Below, in pieces: positions 42,163-50,211 of a stretch of DNA of 64,000 bases; within the stretch, counting starts at the first letter, position 1; every line of letters starts with the position of its first letter. Source of the DNA: Clostridiales bacterium Firm_16 (lineage in GTDB: Bacteria; Bacillota; Clostridia; Saccharofermentanales; Saccharofermentanaceae); assembly GCA_001604185.1 (NCBI GenBank), contig LVAV01000022.1, positions 124,851 to 188,850 on the forward strand, given 5' to 3'. The position numbers were made by a program, and so were the translations under genes. The notes under the pieces are model-generated. The model saw nothing but the letters and a program-made list of their open reading frames with translations, searched no databases and had not been told where the DNA came from.

Positions 42163-43056
42163 ATGAAGGGCATTATTTTGGCTGGCGGGTCTGCAACCCG
42201 GCTTTATCCTTCCACGAAAGTTGTCAGTAAGCAGCTTCTTCCGGTTTATGATAAACCATTAGTATACTATCCATTGTCCATGCTTATGTTAGCGGGTATC
42301 CGCGAAGTGTTACTGATCTCCACACCTAAGGATCTTCCTCATTACAAGGATCTTCTCGGTGACGGATCCCAGATCGGTATCCATATTGAGTATAAGGAAC
42401 AACCGAAGCCGAACGGACTGGCTGAGGCATTTATCCTCGGTGAGGATTTTATCGGCAATGATAGTGTCTGCCTTGTTTTAGGTGACAATGTTTTCTATGG
42501 TGCGACGATCTCGTCTGTTCTGAAGAAGGCAATGTTGTCTATCGAGAACGGTGGAGCGGCTATTTTCGGATATTACATGAAGAACCCGGAAGCATTCGGT
42601 GTGGTTGAATTCGACAAGGACATGAAGGTTATCTCTATCGAGGAGAAGCCGGAGAACCCGAAGTCCCACTACATTGTTCCGGGTCTGTATTTTTACGACA
42701 ACCGCGTTATCGAATTTGCGAAGAATACTGTTCCGTCCGAGCGTGGCGAATTAGAGATCTCCTCTGTCAATAATGAGTATCTCAAGCGCAAGGAACTGAA
42801 TGTTACTGTAATCGGACGTGGTGTATCCTGGTTTGATACGGGAACGCCGAAGGGCATGTACCGCGCCAGCGGATTTGTCAAGACAATGCAGGAACTGCAG
42901 GGTTTCTATGTATCCTGTATTGAAGAGATCGCCTGGAGAAGAAAGTTCATCACTCGTGACCAGTTAAGAGCACTGGGTGAGAAGATGTCGAACTCCGAGT
43001 ACGGTCAGTACATTTTGTCTCTCGCAGACGGTAAGGTTGAAGAAGAGGAAGGCTAA
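42163..43056 (+). CDS. rfbA: Glucose-1-phosphate thymidylyltransferase
   Basis: A 297-residue RmlA/RfbA that joins dTTP and glucose-1-phosphate to dTDP-glucose. It shows KGIILAGGSATRLYPSTK (nucleotide loop GGxxTRLxP), KQLLPVYDKPLVYYPLSMLM, LVLGDNVFYG (metal Asp) and VISIEEKPENPKSHYIVPGLYFYD. Length matches the long RmlA form. GGGGGA lies 5 bases before the ATG. It is the first gene of a plus-strand operon; rfbB starts 6 bases after it. Confidence 0.97.
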   Translation: MKGIILAGGSATRLYPSTKVVSKQLLPVYDKPLVYYPLSMLMLAGIREVLLISTPKDLPHYKDLLGDGSQIGIHIEYKEQPKPNGLAEAFILGEDFIGNDSVCLVLGDNVFYGATISSVLKKAMLSIENGGAAIFGYYMKNPEAFGVVEFDKDMKVISIEEKPENPKSHYIVPGLYFYDNRVIEFAKNTVPSERGELEISSVNNEYLKRKELNVTVIGRGVSWFDTGTPKGMYRASGFVKTMQELQGFYVSCIEEIAWRRKFITRDQLRALGEKMSNSEYGQYILSLADGKVEEEEG

Positions 43057-43062
43057 TCAGGA

Positions 43063-44100
43063 ATGGTTATAGTTGTTACCGGTGGTGCCGGTTTTATTGG
43101 TTCGAATTTTGTATTTCACATGTTAAAGGAGCATCCGGATTACCGGATCGTATGCATCGACAAGCTGACCTATGCAGGCAATATGTCTACATTGGCGCCG
43201 ATCATGGATAACCCGAATTTCCGTTTCGTAAAGGAAGATATCTGCAATCGTGATGCTATCTTTGCTCTTTTCGAAGAAGAGAGACCGGAGATCGTTGTAA
43301 ACTTTGCTGCAGAGTCCCACGTTGACCGTTCGATCGAAGATCCGGGAATCTTCCTTACGACGAATATCCTGGGAACACAGACCTTGATGGATGCCTGCCG
43401 TATGCTGATGAGCAAGGAAGACAGCAACTTCAAGAGATATCATCAGGTTTCGACCGACGAGGTCTATGGTGACCTTCCGCTGGATCGTCCGGACCTTCTG
43501 TTCACTGAGACGACGCCAATCCATACCAGCAGCCCGTACAGCAGTTCTAAGGCCGGTGCTGACCTTCTGGTCATGGCTTACTACAGAACCTATGGTCTGC
43601 CGGTAACTATCAGCCGTTGTTCCAATAACTACGGCCCGTATCACTTCCCGGAGAAACTGATCCCGCTGATGATCATCAACGCACTGCATGATAAGCAGCT
43701 GCCTGTATATGGTGACGGTCTCAATGTCCGTGACTGGCTGTATGTTGAAGATCACTGCAAGGCAATCGATAAGATCATCCACAACGGACGCGTGGGTGAG
43801 GTGTATAATGTCGGTGGTCACAACGAGATGGCGAATATCGACATTGTTAAGCTGATCCTTGCTGAACTGAATAAGCCTGAATCCCTGATCAAGTATGTTG
43901 AGGACCGTCATGGACATGACAGACGTTATGCCATCGATCCGGCCAAGATCACGGCTGAGTTAGGCTGGGCCCCTGAAACAAAGTTTGCTGACGGCATCAA
44001 GAAGACCATTCACTGGTATCTGGAGAACGAAGACTGGTGGCAGCCGATCGTGTCCGGTGAATATCAGGATTACTACGAGAAGATGTATTCTAACAAGTAA
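43063..44100 (+). CDS. rfbB: dTDP-glucose 4,6-dehydratase
   Basis: A 345-residue NAD-dependent SDR-fold enzyme converting dTDP-glucose to dTDP-4-keto-6-deoxyglucose. It shows VTGGAGFIGSNF (NAD loop), FAAESHVDRSI, STDEVYGDLP (catalytic Thr-Asp-Glu), YSSSKAGAD (Tyr-Lys), RCSNNYGPYHFPEKLIPLMI and DRHGHDRRYAID. Its product is the branch point between rhamnose (RmlC/RmlD, absent here) and amino sugars (WecE, present here). Confidence 0.97.
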   Translation: MVIVVTGGAGFIGSNFVFHMLKEHPDYRIVCIDKLTYAGNMSTLAPIMDNPNFRFVKEDICNRDAIFALFEEERPEIVVNFAAESHVDRSIEDPGIFLTTNILGTQTLMDACRMLMSKEDSNFKRYHQVSTDEVYGDLPLDRPDLLFTETTPIHTSSPYSSSKAGADLLVMAYYRTYGLPVTISRCSNNYGPYHFPEKLIPLMIINALHDKQLPVYGDGLNVRDWLYVEDHCKAIDKIIHNGRVGEVYNVGGHNEMANIDIVKLILAELNKPESLIKYVEDRHGHDRRYAIDPAKITAELGWAPETKFADGIKKTIHWYLENEDWWQPIVSGEYQDYYEKMYSNK

Positions 44101-44152
44101 TCGTTTTCGTTTTCGACGGAGACGATCCTTGTTGGAGCAGGAGCTTTAATTC

Positions 44153-45967
44153 ATGGAAGAAACACGTAAAAATAAACGGCTGTATTCTGTTCTTTATGGA
44201 ACAGAGTATGGACGTTTTTTTCTGGCGGCAGTGGTTTCACTGACCGTATTGGGAGTCGTTTTTCTGGTGGTACACCCGGTTTTCATGACCATCGATGACG
44301 CCCGCCTTCGTTACGTATATGCAGGGTACGCGACAGGTACTCCGGAGTCGAATTACCTGTTTTCTTATGGTCCCTGGAGCACGATCATATCGGCACTTTA
44401 CCGTTTGAAGTCGGGATTCCCGTGGTATGCCCTGGCGCAGTTTGCTGTGATCGGTTTTTCCAGTGTACTGATCGGTAAGACGATCTACAAGGTTTCCTAT
44501 CGCAAGAAACTTCCTTTGGGACTGGCGGTGTTCCTGCATGTGTTCCTGTACTATTCTTTCTGCCTTTTTTCCACGATCCTGATGCACTTCGAGATCACGG
44601 CGATCTTGAGCGGAACGGCCGGAGTCGTCCTGATCTGCGGAATCTCCCTTACCGAAGATAAGAAGAGCCAGATCATCATCGATTCGATCCTGGCGCTGCT
44701 GGTCATTGTCCTCAGCTTTGCGATCCAGTTCAATGCCTTCTATGCTACATGCTGTTATCTTCTGGTTGCTTTTGTCTACCATGCCTTCAGGGCCATCCAG
44801 AAGAAGTATAAAGTGAAGATGGCGATCCTGTGGGTAGGACTCATCGTCGCTATGGGTGTATCGGTCTTTGCATGCAAGAAGGTGGAGAACAATAAGAAAT
44901 CCTCCGCAGAGTGGGCCGAATATATGGAGTACAACAAGTACCGCGTCTCGTATTGGGATTATCCGCATATCGGATATTATGATGATCCGGAACTTTTCGA
45001 ATCCATGGGCTGGACGGAGAATTTCTATCGTCTGACAGGTGAGATGTACTTTATGGACGCCAGATTCAATCAGGAGAATCTGGAGAAGTTTACGAAGCGT
45101 TTCTCCTGGCTGAACTTCGGCACGACGGATGAGTTGATGGAGAATTTCTCGGAATCCTTCCAGGTGCTGTTCGAGAACAGCTCGATCGTGATCGTGCAGA
45201 CTGTTCTGCTTTTGAGTGTTTTTATCGTGGCTATGGTCATGCTGTTTAGAAAAGAACTTCTGAAGAAACTGTGGCCGGCTGTGCTGGCGACGATATGTTG
45301 TTTTATGGGAACTTTCGTGATGGTAGTGGTCCTGGCCATGAAGGGAAGACTGCCGCTTCGGGCATGGCTCGCCTGCATTATTCCGGGCGGACTGATCCTG
45401 TCTTATCTTTTTATTGACGGACTGTTCCCGGAACTGTATGCGAAGTTACGTGCTGTAAGTGATACCAGAAAGCGCCGGCTGATCTGTGCACTTGCTGCAG
45501 TGGTCGCTGTATTTGCGGCGGGAGCGCTTTTCCGTACGTACAAATCTTCTATCGTGGATGACTATAACTATCGTGCTGCCTGCAATCACAGTACGCTGGA
45601 TATGGAAGCCTATGCCATGGCGCATCCGGAGAATATCTATGTTTATGACCATTTCGGTTCCCAGAATTATAATGTGTTCCGGGAATACAACTTGAACGAG
45701 GGTGTACCGCTGAATGCGGTTGTCTGGGGATCCAGTTATGTGTTTACTCCGACATACTATAAACAGCTGGCTTGTAACGGCAAGACGCAGCTCCTGACCG
45801 AGAATCTGATGGATGATAATGTGTATTTCATCGGTGCGAATGACCGTAGCTACCAGTATGACTTGCAGTTGATGTTGGAAGAGCAGTATGGTAACATTAG
45901 TTTCAACGCTGTAGACCAGATAGGTCAGTACTTTACAGTTTATAAAATCGAGATCACAGAAGATTGA
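44153..45967 (+). CDS. Polytopic GT-C-like membrane protein, probable surface glycosyltransferase
   Basis: A 604-residue protein with about ten membrane helices: one near 22-44, then a run from 90 to 250, then several between 345 and 465. It ends in a soluble outer domain of about 130 residues. The first outer loop holds MTIDDARLRYVYAGY, an acidic pair at the place where GT-C enzymes carry their catalytic Asp or Glu. Overall layout resembles GT39 or Gtr-type enzymes that use polyprenyl-phosphate sugars on the outer membrane face. I do not recognise a named family. The next gene encodes a DPM1/GtrB-like GT2, the usual supplier of such lipid-linked sugars, which supports the role. Confidence 0.8.
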   Translation: MEETRKNKRLYSVLYGTEYGRFFLAAVVSLTVLGVVFLVVHPVFMTIDDARLRYVYAGYATGTPESNYLFSYGPWSTIISALYRLKSGFPWYALAQFAVIGFSSVLIGKTIYKVSYRKKLPLGLAVFLHVFLYYSFCLFSTILMHFEITAILSGTAGVVLICGISLTEDKKSQIIIDSILALLVIVLSFAIQFNAFYATCCYLLVAFVYHAFRAIQKKYKVKMAILWVGLIVAMGVSVFACKKVENNKKSSAEWAEYMEYNKYRVSYWDYPHIGYYDDPELFESMGWTENFYRLTGEMYFMDARFNQENLEKFTKRFSWLNFGTTDELMENFSESFQVLFENSSIVIVQTVLLLSVFIVAMVMLFRKELLKKLWPAVLATICCFMGTFVMVVVLAMKGRLPLRAWLACIIPGGLILSYLFIDGLFPELYAKLRAVSDTRKRRLICALAAVVAVFAAGALFRTYKSSIVDDYNYRAACNHSTLDMEAYAMAHPENIYVYDHFGSQNYNVFREYNLNEGVPLNAVVWGSSYVFTPTYYKQLACNGKTQLLTENLMDDNVYFIGANDRSYQYDLQLMLEEQYGNISFNAVDQIGQYFTVYKIEITED

Positions 45968-45979
45968 TCGGGGTGCAAT

Positions 45980-46912
45980 ATGCGAATAACAATAGTGATT
46001 CCGTGTTATCGTTCGGAAAACACTTTGGAAAACGTGGTGAAGGAAGCCAGATCCGAGATCCAGAAGAGACCGGAGAATGAGTACCAGTTTATTCTGGTAA
46101 ATGACTGCTCGCCCGATAATACTTTCGACGTGATCACGAAGCTTTGCGAAGAAGATAAGAATATCATCGGGATCGATCTTTCCAGAAACTATGGCCAGAA
46201 CAATGCAAGACTTGCCGCGGTACCATATATTACCGGGGATGTGGCGATTTGTATGGATGACGATGGACAGCATCCGGCAGATCAGATCTATACTCTGGTG
46301 GATAAAGTCAACGAAGGATATGATCTTGTATATGCCCGCTTTTCCACGAAGAAGGTTTCTCTGTTCCGTAGATTTGTAAGCTGGGGCAATACCGTGCTCC
46401 TGGAGATGATCGGTGCACAGAAGAAGGGCATTATCAACTCGCCTTACCTGGCATGGAGCAAGTTCTCGATCGAAGCCTTGAAGGGATATAACAGTCCTTT
46501 CCCATCGGCAGGCGCATACTTAATGAAATGCACCCAGCGCGTGGTGAACGTAGATGTGGTTCAGCGCGAGAGGATGGACGGACATTCCCGCTATACGATC
46601 ACGAAGCTGATCACGTTGTGGCTGACGAATGTTACGAATTTCTCGGCAGTTCCGCTGCGTCTGGCGCTGTTCTTTAGTGCTTTGTCCATGCTGGCATGCC
46701 TCGGATGCATTATCACGGCCATTATTCTTGGCGTTCTGGGTTCGTCTCTGGTTATGTGGTTTGTTACTTTCGCCATCATAAGCAATTTCTTCGGAATCCT
46801 GTTCTTCCTGCTGACTTTGATGGGTGAGTATATCGGTAAGATCTATCTGACCATCAGTAAGCAGCCGACACGTGTTGTCCGCAGGGCCGTCAATACCGAG
46901 ATCAAGTCTTGA
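45980..46912 (+). CDS. GT2 glycosyltransferase, polyprenyl-phosphate sugar synthase-like
   Basis: A 310-residue enzyme of the DPM1/GtrB/ArnC type. The GT-A domain has TIVIPCYRSENTL, FILVNDCSPDNT, LSRNYGQNNARLAA and ICMDDDGQHPADQI (DxD-type metal site). After about 220 residues come two C-terminal membrane helices (about 228-252 and 262-287) and the motif GEYIGKIYL typical of GtrB-like proteins. It should move a sugar from a nucleotide donor onto undecaprenyl phosphate. The dTDP-amino sugar made by RfbA, RfbB and WecE is a plausible donor. It lies 12 bases behind the GT-C-like gene. Confidence 0.92.
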   Translation: MRITIVIPCYRSENTLENVVKEARSEIQKRPENEYQFILVNDCSPDNTFDVITKLCEEDKNIIGIDLSRNYGQNNARLAAVPYITGDVAICMDDDGQHPADQIYTLVDKVNEGYDLVYARFSTKKVSLFRRFVSWGNTVLLEMIGAQKKGIINSPYLAWSKFSIEALKGYNSPFPSAGAYLMKCTQRVVNVDVVQRERMDGHSRYTITKLITLWLTNVTNFSAVPLRLALFFSALSMLACLGCIITAIILGVLGSSLVMWFVTFAIISNFFGILFFLLTLMGEYIGKIYLTISKQPTRVVRRAVNTEIKS

Positions 46913-46928
46913 TACAGGGAGGATTCCC

Positions 46929-47648
46929 GTGGGAAAAAGGAAAATCTTCGCATTACCGAATGCCGGAGGTACGGCTAAACTATTCCGTAAACTGAAGAAT
47001 ACTCTGGCAGAACAGGGTGTGGAACTGTTGGATCTTGATTACGCAAGACATGGTGCACGATCTTCGGAACCGGCTTATTCTACCTTCGCAGAGATGGCTG
47101 AGGATATGGCTTCTGTGATCCAGAAGAATAAAAGTGAAGAAGACGAGATCATCCTTTTCGGTTATAGTATGGGAGCCTTGGTCACCTATGATATCCTGAC
47201 CCGGTGTTTCTCGGAACAGGAACGAAAGCAGGTATCGCATCTTTTCCTGGCGGCCCATGAGCCTCCGCATATCGAGTTCTGTGGTGCGAAGTTCGCAGAC
47301 TGTGATGAAAAGACATTCATTTCCGGTATGCAGGAGATGGGCGGGCTGGACGACAGACTGATTGGCAATCCCCGGTTTCTGAAGATATTTGTGGAACAGA
47401 TCCGAAGTGATTACAGACTGATCAACGGATATGTCTGGAACGGGGAGAAGGGGACCATTACGGTGCCGGTGACGATCCTTTATTCCGAAGAGGATACCCC
47501 GCTTTCAAGGATCGGCCAGTGGAGAGATTATGTTTCGGATCCGGATACCTTCTCGGTAGAAGCTTTCGAAGGCGGTCATTTCTTTATCCGGGACGCAACG
47601 GACCGGATCGCGGAACTCCTTGTTTCGAAGGCGCAGGTCGCATTCTGA
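46929..47648 (+). CDS. Type II thioesterase-like alpha/beta hydrolase
   Basis: A 239-residue alpha/beta hydrolase resembling type II thioesterases of non-ribosomal peptide and polyketide systems (GrsT/SrfAD). It opens KIFALPNAGGTAKLFRKL, with the nucleophile Ser80 in LFGYSMGALVTYD, the acid in LYSEEDTPLSRI and the His in FEGGHFFIRD. The middle (HLFLAAHEPPHI) also fits. The GTG start at 46929 has GGGAGG 7 bases upstream; the longer frame overlaps the GT2 gene by 41 bases. There is no carrier protein or synthetase nearby. In this sugar locus it may release or transfer an acyl group. Confidence 0.88.
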   Translation: MGKRKIFALPNAGGTAKLFRKLKNTLAEQGVELLDLDYARHGARSSEPAYSTFAEMAEDMASVIQKNKSEEDEIILFGYSMGALVTYDILTRCFSEQERKQVSHLFLAAHEPPHIEFCGAKFADCDEKTFISGMQEMGGLDDRLIGNPRFLKIFVEQIRSDYRLINGYVWNGEKGTITVPVTILYSEEDTPLSRIGQWRDYVSDPDTFSVEAFEGGHFFIRDATDRIAELLVSKAQVAF

Positions 47649-47712
47649 GAACCTTGACTTGCTTTTAGGGCAGCACTATACTCGAAATACATTTGACGGT
47701 AATGAGGTAAAT

Positions 47713-48852
47713 ATGAAGAAAATAGCGATTCTCGGGGCATCCCTTTTTCAGGTGCCCTTGATCAATAAAGCGAAGGAAATGGGCTATGAGACACACGTCT
47801 TTGCCTGGAAGGCAGATGATGTCGGAGAGTCTCTGGCAGATGTTTTCCATCCGATCAGTATCATTGAGAAGGAGCAGATCCTGAAGGAATGCCTGGATAT
47901 CGGCGTGGATGCCATCTGCTCCATCGGTTCGGATGTGGCGACGATCACGATCAATTATGTAGGTGAGAAACTGGGGATCAACTGCAACTCGGTGGAATCT
48001 TCGAAGATCGCTACAAATAAGCACCTCATGAGAAAAGCTTTTGAAGAGCACGGTGTGCCGTCTCCGAGAAGTATCCTGGTAAGTGATGTTTCGGATCTGG
48101 AAGGCATCGAGCTTTCTTTCCCGATGATCGTAAAGCCTACAGACCGCTCCGGCAGCCGCGGGATCAATAAGGTCTATGACTATTCCCAGCTGGAAGCGGC
48201 TATCGAAAAAGCCAAAGCCGAATCATTCGAGAAGAAAGCGCTTGTTGAAGATTTTGTAGAAGGGCAGGAGTATAGCGTGGAATGTATCTCCTATCACGGA
48301 GAACACCATCTTCTGGCCATTACAAAAAAGTACACCACCGGTGCACCGCATTTCGTAGAGCGGGGACACTTCGAGCCGGCTCCGGAGGTGAATTTCACCA
48401 GGGAGAGCATCGAGAAGGTCGTCTTCTCTGCGCTGGATGCGCTGCAGATCCACGACAGTGCTTCTCATACAGAACTGAAGGTGGATGAGGACGGAACCAT
48501 CAAGCTCATCGAAGTGGGGGCCCGAATGGGCGGCGACTTTATCGGAAGTCATCTGGTAGAACTGTCTACCGGCATAGACTATGTTAAGGCCGTGATCGAT
48601 GTTGCCCTGGATAATCCGCCGGATATCCGCGTAAAGAAGCAACATGCATCGGCAGTTGTCTTCATTTTCGACAATAATGATCTTGAGAAGTATAAGAGAG
48701 TCCGTGACGAGCATCCGGAGTATATTTCTCTTGAGCATGTAGAGGATCTGATCGACAGTGAAGTTTTTGACAGCACGGATCGGAAGGGCTATTTCGTCGT
48801 CGGTGGAGAAATACAGCAATATGTGTATGACCTGCTGGAGAAGAAAGACTGA
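47713..48852 (+). CDS. ATP-grasp enzyme, probable carboxylate-amine ligase
   Basis: A 379-residue ATP-grasp protein. The N-terminal pre-grasp domain (KKIAILGASLFQVPLINKAK) is followed by NKHLMRKAFEEHGVPSPRS, FPMIVKPTDRSGSRGI (ATP-binding lysine and Gly-rich loop), ALVEDFVEGQEYSVECISY, and IKLIEVGARMGGDFIGSHLV (Mg2+ ligands). The IEVGARMGGD end is found in amino-acid and dipeptide ligase-like relatives rather than in CarB or PurK. GAGG lies 5 bases before the ATG. It is the last gene of the rfbA operon. It could attach an amino acid or other acid to the 4-amino group of the sugar, but substrate is inferred from context only. Confidence 0.88.
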   Translation: MKKIAILGASLFQVPLINKAKEMGYETHVFAWKADDVGESLADVFHPISIIEKEQILKECLDIGVDAICSIGSDVATITINYVGEKLGINCNSVESSKIATNKHLMRKAFEEHGVPSPRSILVSDVSDLEGIELSFPMIVKPTDRSGSRGINKVYDYSQLEAAIEKAKAESFEKKALVEDFVEGQEYSVECISYHGEHHLLAITKKYTTGAPHFVERGHFEPAPEVNFTRESIEKVVFSALDALQIHDSASHTELKVDEDGTIKLIEVGARMGGDFIGSHLVELSTGIDYVKAVIDVALDNPPDIRVKKQHASAVVFIFDNNDLEKYKRVRDEHPEYISLEHVEDLIDSEVFDSTDRKGYFVVGGEIQQYVYDLLEKKD

Positions 48853-48889
48853 TTTATTCGGGAATATTAAGGTTTTTTCATAAATCTAC

Positions 48890-48918
48890 TTGACGTCTTG
48901 AAACGAGAATGAGATAAT
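48890..48918 (+). promoter_or_regulatory. Sigma-A promoter of the DUF4190 gene
   Basis: TTGACG (48890-48895), 17-base spacer, GATAAT (48913-48918). The ATG is 37 bases downstream. Confidence 0.7.
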
Positions 48919-48954
48919 TACCTCATAAATTTTATGATTTATGTGGAGGTTATT

Positions 48955-49239
48955 ATGGCTATTGCTGCATTAGTACTTGGTATTGTTTCAACTGCGTGGA
49001 TTATCATCCCGTTACCGTGGTGGATCGGCGTAATTTGCGGTGTTCTCGGCATCATCCTTGCTATCATGGGCAAGAAGCAGAACCCGGAGAAGAAGGGCCT
49101 TTGCACAGCAGGACTCGTTCTCTCTATCATCGGTCTGGCTCTGAACGCTATTTTCTTCATCGCTTGCACAGCTTGCACAAAGGCTGCTACAAACGCTCTG
49201 GAGAGTGCTGCAAATTCCCTGTCTGCTTCTCTTAAGTAA
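48955..49239 (+). CDS. DUF4190-like small membrane protein
   Basis: A 94-residue protein with hydrophobic segments at about 3-38 and 50-75, separated by a charged loop (GKKQNPEKKGLC). The alternation of LGIVS, GVICGVLGIILAIMGKK and GLCTAGLVLSIIGLALN is the DUF4190 pattern. A cysteine pair (ACTACTK) closes the last helix. The role of the family is unknown. GGAGG lies 7 bases before the ATG. It has its own promoter and terminator. Confidence 0.82.
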   Translation: MAIAALVLGIVSTAWIIIPLPWWIGVICGVLGIILAIMGKKQNPEKKGLCTAGLVLSIIGLALNAIFFIACTACTKAATNALESAANSLSASLK

Positions 49240-49261
49240 TTAATTGAAACATTAGTGGGAG

Positions 49262-49293
49262 GGCTCCTGTTGAAAGACGGGAGCCTTTTTTTC
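49262..49293 (+). terminator. Rho-independent terminator after the DUF4190 gene
   Basis: GGCTCCTG pairs with CGGGAGCC (one G-U) around an 8-base loop, followed by TTTTTTT. Confidence 0.9.
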
Positions 49294-49330
49294 TATCATA
49301 AAACCATCCGCAAAAGGAAGATTTCTTTTT

Positions 49331-50179
49331 ATGCACGTTTACTTTCATATCTTCGGGAAAGAAATACCGGCTTATGGCCTGATGATCGTTCTCGGAGCAT
49401 TACTGGCCAATGCGATTGCCGCCATTCTCGTAAAGAAAGAGAAGCGGGAATTTGACGACCTGCTTCTGATTGAAGCCTACTGTATCTTAGGCGGATTTCT
49501 CGGAGCAAAGCTTCTGTATCTGATCGTATCTATCAAGGATATCGACTGGTCGAGATTCTTCGAACCGGAATACTTCGTATCGATCATGCAGGGTGGATTT
49601 GTTTTCTACGGTGGCTTTATCGGCGGTCTCGGATGCGCATACCTTGCTTCGAAGATCCATAAGCTGGATCTGGCATTTTATATCAAGAAATGCATCTTCC
49701 TGATCCCGTTTATCCACAGCTTCGGCCGGATCGGCTGTTTCTGTGCCGGGTGCTGTTATGGAATTCCCTATCATGGCCGTTGCGCCGTTGTTTTTCCGGA
49801 GGGGTCATTTGCCATTCCGGGAGTCGAGCTTTTCCCGGTTCAGCTTGTAGAATCCGGATGCCTTATGACAATTGCACTGATCCTGTTCATTCTGGTATGT
49901 CTGAAGAAGGAACGGTTTAACGTAGAACTGTACCTGATCCTTTATGCTATTGTCCGATTCGTTCTGGAAGATTACCGTTACGATGAGGTACGAGGTATCT
50001 ATTTCGGTCTTTCTACGTCCCAGTGGATCAGTCTGCTTATGTTGATTGCTGCAATCATCTCCATTACAATTAGAACTGTACTGACACGTAAGAAAAATCT
50101 TCAACCCGCAAGCGTTGAAACAACGACTGAAAGCATCGAGGCTACGGGAGAAGAAGAGAAGAAAGCTATTGAAGAATAA
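49331..50179 (+). CDS. lgt: Prolipoprotein diacylglyceryl transferase family protein (divergent)
   Basis: A 282-residue protein with about seven membrane helices and the Lgt outline: FGKEIPAYGLMIVLG at the start, MQGGFVFYGGFIGG, HSFGRIGCFCAGCCYG (residues 130-144), and FPVQLVESG near 190. Lgt adds diacylglycerol to lipobox cysteines. Compared with the E. coli enzyme, several key positions differ: the His of the SFHGG motif (His103) is Tyr, and in GRxGNFxNGE the two Asn and the Glu are Cys136, Ala139 and Cys141. Arg133 is kept. This may be a functional Clostridial variant or a protein with another substrate. At least three lipoproteins in the window need an Lgt. Symbol given for family only. 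Confidence 0.8.
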   Translation: MHVYFHIFGKEIPAYGLMIVLGALLANAIAAILVKKEKREFDDLLLIEAYCILGGFLGAKLLYLIVSIKDIDWSRFFEPEYFVSIMQGGFVFYGGFIGGLGCAYLASKIHKLDLAFYIKKCIFLIPFIHSFGRIGCFCAGCCYGIPYHGRCAVVFPEGSFAIPGVELFPVQLVESGCLMTIALILFILVCLKKERFNVELYLILYAIVRFVLEDYRYDEVRGIYFGLSTSQWISLLMLIAAIISITIRTVLTRKKNLQPASVETTTESIEATGEEEKKAIEE

Positions 50180-50211
50180 CATTATGTGAATACTAACAGG
50201 GGGGCGGGCGT

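Noticed and set aside
42163-44100. dTDP-rhamnose pathway
   Set aside because: Only rfbA and rfbB are present; rmlC and rmlD are missing nearby, while a WecE-type transaminase faces them, so an amino sugar is the better reading here.
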